Positions 61,723-64,000 of a DNA stretch of 64,000 nucleotides are shown here, one piece after another (within the stretch, counting starts at the first letter, position 1; the number at the start of each line of letters is the position of its first letter). The position numbers and the translations under genes are program-made. Source of the DNA: Aquirhabdus sp. (GTDB lineage: Bacteria; Pseudomonadota; Gammaproteobacteria; Pseudomonadales; Moraxellaceae); the NCBI GenBank assembly GCA_030150135.1, contig JASLGO010000049.1, positions 1 through 64,000 of the forward strand, written 5' to 3'. The notes beneath the pieces were generated by a model. The model was given only the letters and a program-made list of their open reading frames with translations, made no database searches and was not told the origin of the DNA.

Positions 61723-64000
61723 TAAAGATCAACAGGCTGCCACTCAAGATCATTTGTCGCTGCAAAAGGGCTGGTTTGACCAACTGATTGGGTGGTCTAT
61801 CCAAATGCGAGTCTGGATCATGTTGGCAATGTGTGGGCTCATTGGATTAGGCATTTACAGCTATCAGCAATTGCCTATCGATGCTGTGCCTGACATTACT
61901 AATGTCCAAGTGCAAATTAATACACAAGCGGGAGGGTTTACGGCGCAGGAAGTCGAACAGCGGATTACGTATCCGATTGAAACCGCAATGGCAGGGCTCC
62001 CTACGCTAGAACAAACTCGCTCGTTATCACGTTATGGATTGTCTCAGGTTACGGTGATTTTTAAGGAAGGGACAGACATTTATTGGGCGCGTCAGTTGAT
62101 TAACCAGCGTTTACAGGAGGCAGTCAGTCAATTGCCGAATGAGATTAAGCCTAGTCTGGCTCCGATCTCGACTGGATTAGGTGAAATCTATCAGTGGGTG
62201 TTGACGACACAACCCGATGCCAAAAAGCCCGATGGCACACCGTACCAATCAACGGATTTACGGGAATTACAGGATTGGGTTGTGCGTCCACAAATTCAGC
62301 AAGTCTCAGGCGTTGCAGAGGTGAATAGTATCGGCGGCTACCAGAAACAATATGTGGTTTCTCCCGACTTTCAGGCTCTCCAGCGTTATGGTCTGACGCT
62401 GGAGGATTTAGAGCAGGCGTTGGTCAATAACAACGACAATCGTGGGGCGGGATTATTGGCTCGTAATGGCCAGCAATTCGCGGTGCGTGTGCCTGCACAA
62501 TTGAACACAGTGAATGATATTGCCAATGTCGTGGTACAAAATCGCAGTGGTGCGGTCATTCGTCTGGGGGATTTGGCACAGGTCGAAATTGGGCAGGAAA
62601 TTCGCACGGGCGCAGCAACGCTGAACGGTCAGGAAACGGTATTGGGCACTGCCATGATGCTGACAGGCGCTAACAGTCGGATTGTGGCACACGCTGTCGA
62701 TCAGAAGATCAAACAGGTACGGCAAAGTTTACCGAAAGGTGTGGTGTTGGAAACAGTGTATAACCGCACAACATTGGTCGATAAAGCCATTGCTACTGTG
62801 CAAAAAAACTTGCTTGAGGGTGCGCTATTGGTGGTTGCGGTTTTATTTCTGTTTCTGGGAAATATTCGCGCGGCACTGATTACGGCGTGTGTCATTCCAT
62901 TGTCGATGTTATTGACGTTCATTGGTATGGTGCAGCAAGGCATTAGTGCGAATCTGATGAGTTTGGGGGCGCTTGATTTTGGCATTATCATCGATGGTGC
63001 GGTGGTGATTGTTGAGAACTGTATTCGTCGTCTGGCGCATGAGCAAGAGCAGCGTGGGCGCCTACTGACTAGGCAAGAACGGTTTCAACAGGTTTTTCTC
63101 GCAGCGCAGCAAGCACGTCGCCCGTTGATTTTTGGACAATTGATTATTCTGGTGGTGTATCTGCCGATATTTGCGCTGACAGGAGTGGAAGCAAAGCTTT
63201 TTCATCCAATGGCAGCGACGGTCGTGATTGCGCTGATCAGTGCAATGATTTTGTCGGTAACCTTTGTGCCAGCGGCAGTCGCATTATGGGTGACAGGCAA
63301 AGTACAGGAAAAAGAAAATCATCTGATGCAACGCGCTAAACAAGCCTATCTGCATGTGTTGGATGCGGCGTATGCCTATCGCACAGTTCTTGTGACGTTA
63401 GCAATAGCTATGCTGATCCTCACTGGATTACTCGCTAGCAAAATGGGCAGTGAGTTTGCTCCGACATTAAGCGAAGGTGACTTTGCCTTAGAAATTAAGC
63501 GTGCTCCAGGGGCTGATGTTGAGCAATCTGTGGCGATGCAGCAGTGGATGGAGCGTTCATTGCGTGCACAGTTTCCTGAAATTAAGAATATTTTTTCTAG
63601 AATTGGCACCGCTGAGGTGGCTAATGATCCGATGCCTCCCAATAGTTCTGACGGTTATATTTTGCTGAAACCTGCGTCAGAGTGGCCAAATCCACAGGAG
63701 ACATTGGCTGATCTCAAGACGCGTTTACAGCAAGTGGTTGAACATCAACTGGGAACAGTAAGTGAATTTTCTCAGCCGATTGAACTGCGTTTTAATGAAC
63801 TGATTTCAGGGGTGCGCAGTGATGTCGGCATTAAAGTCTATGGTGATGATCTGGATGTTTTGAATCAAACTGCTCAGAGCATTGCGGCTCGTGTGCGACA
63901 AGTGCGTGGTGCAAGTGAGGTTCAGGTTGAACAAACCAGTGGATTGCCGTTATTGAGTGTGCAGATTAACCCTACGGCAGCGGCGATGTATGGGTTAAGC
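61712..64000 (+). CDS. czcA: CzcA-type RND heavy-metal efflux pump (cut by window end)
   Basis: The inner-membrane RND proton antiporter. The first 763 codons are present with no stop to the window end; full CzcA proteins have about 1050 residues. SIQMRVWIMLAMCGLIGLGIYSYQQLPIDAVPDITNVQVQINTQAGG is the classic start. The proton/metal motif in helix 4 is complete: D422 and D428 with E435 in LDFGIIIDGAVVIVEN, as in cobalt-zinc-cadmium pumps. The start lies inside the end of czcB, with GGGGAGG upstream. The window does not show whether a czcD or regulator follows. Confidence 0.95.
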   Translation, partial: MITNKDQQAATQDHLSLQKGWFDQLIGWSIQMRVWIMLAMCGLIGLGIYSYQQLPIDAVPDITNVQVQINTQAGGFTAQEVEQRITYPIETAMAGLPTLEQTRSLSRYGLSQVTVIFKEGTDIYWARQLINQRLQEAVSQLPNEIKPSLAPISTGLGEIYQWVLTTQPDAKKPDGTPYQSTDLRELQDWVVRPQIQQVSGVAEVNSIGGYQKQYVVSPDFQALQRYGLTLEDLEQALVNNNDNRGAGLLARNGQQFAVRVPAQLNTVNDIANVVVQNRSGAVIRLGDLAQVEIGQEIRTGAATLNGQETVLGTAMMLTGANSRIVAHAVDQKIKQVRQSLPKGVVLETVYNRTTLVDKAIATVQKNLLEGALLVVAVLFLFLGNIRAALITACVIPLSMLLTFIGMVQQGISANLMSLGALDFGIIIDGAVVIVENCIRRLAHEQEQRGRLLTRQERFQQVFLAAQQARRPLIFGQLIILVVYLPIFALTGVEAKLFHPMAATVVIALISAMILSVTFVPAAVALWVTGKVQEKENHLMQRAKQAYLHVLDAAYAYRTVLVTLAIAMLILTGLLASKMGSEFAPTLSEGDFALEIKRAPGADVEQSVAMQQWMERSLRAQFPEIKNIFSRIGTAEVANDPMPPNSSDGYILLKPASEWPNPQETLADLKTRLQQVVEHQLGTVSEFSQPIELRFNELISGVRSDVGIKVYGDDLDVLNQTAQSIAARVRQVRGASEVQVEQTSGLPLLSVQINPTAAAMYGLS

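Overview
The window reads as a chromosomal segment of a gammaproteobacterium, most likely a member of Moraxellaceae related to Acinetobacter. This is inferred from family resemblance, not measured. The supporting signs are an AlkB-type alkane hydroxylase, MdfA- and Fsr-type exporters, PhoB/PhoR, the def / LysM-dprA-tsaC block, grpE-dnaK, and moderate GC with AT-rich intergenic DNA. There are about 59 protein genes on both strands. I found no rRNA, tRNA, CRISPR array, prophage or transposase.

Layout. 0-9 kb: an FAD-linked 2-hydroxyacid dehydrogenase, an AT-rich DUF4268 gene with a PD-(D/E)XK-like motif, GST, an FAH-family hydrolase, a SulP transporter next to a ParB/Srx-like protein, a secreted double DUF3761 protein and an M14-type peptidase. 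9-22.5 kb: hslO, ppa, MAPEG, cysK, a serine hydrolase, a zinc alcohol dehydrogenase, an acyltransferase-3/SGNH protein, phoR-phoB, an SCP2-like protein, bioB and bioF. 22.7-31 kb: alkB facing a GMC alcohol dehydrogenase plus a PNPOx-like gene, an orphan ParA, a RibD-C reductase, ornithine decarboxylase, carbonic anhydrase and def. 31-40 kb: LysM-dprA-tsaC, two tandem HSL-family esterases, grpE and dnaK, the last two each with a sigma-32-like promoter. 40-52.7 kb: thioesterase, mdfA, SDR, TetR, BenE, Fsr with a divergent AraC regulator, a PanE-like reductase with a secreted esterase, a TIGR00027-type methyltransferase, and a TetR/DUF4442 divergent pair. 53-64 kb: an emr-type tripartite drug exporter behind a MarR regulator, then a czcI-C-B-A heavy-metal efflux operon whose czcA runs off the window end.

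How the genes fit together. Two themes recur. One is hydrophobic-substrate metabolism: AlkB makes alcohols from alkanes, the GMC and zinc dehydrogenases can oxidise them, and at least four esterases plus two hotdog thioesterase-like proteins handle esters and acyl-CoAs. The other is efflux and stress: MdfA, Fsr, Emr, Czc, GST, MAPEG and Hsp33.

Non-coding DNA is notable. Two families of intergenic palindromes recur: a TGTCGAAGTG-type pair at three loci, and a CCCCATCCCGACCTTCCCC / CAAATCTCCC type at four loci. The element between czcI and czcC has extra 19-bp perfect terminal inverted repeats and looks like a MITE. Other signals worth checking are a 33-bp perfect palindrome before a secreted esterase, a plus-strand terminator with no gene in front of it, and a marR promoter placed so that its transcript would be leaderless. 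I see no clearly new multi-gene system. The least-explained items are the DUF4268 gene, the SulP/ParB-like pair, the double DUF3761 protein and the mobile-looking repeats.
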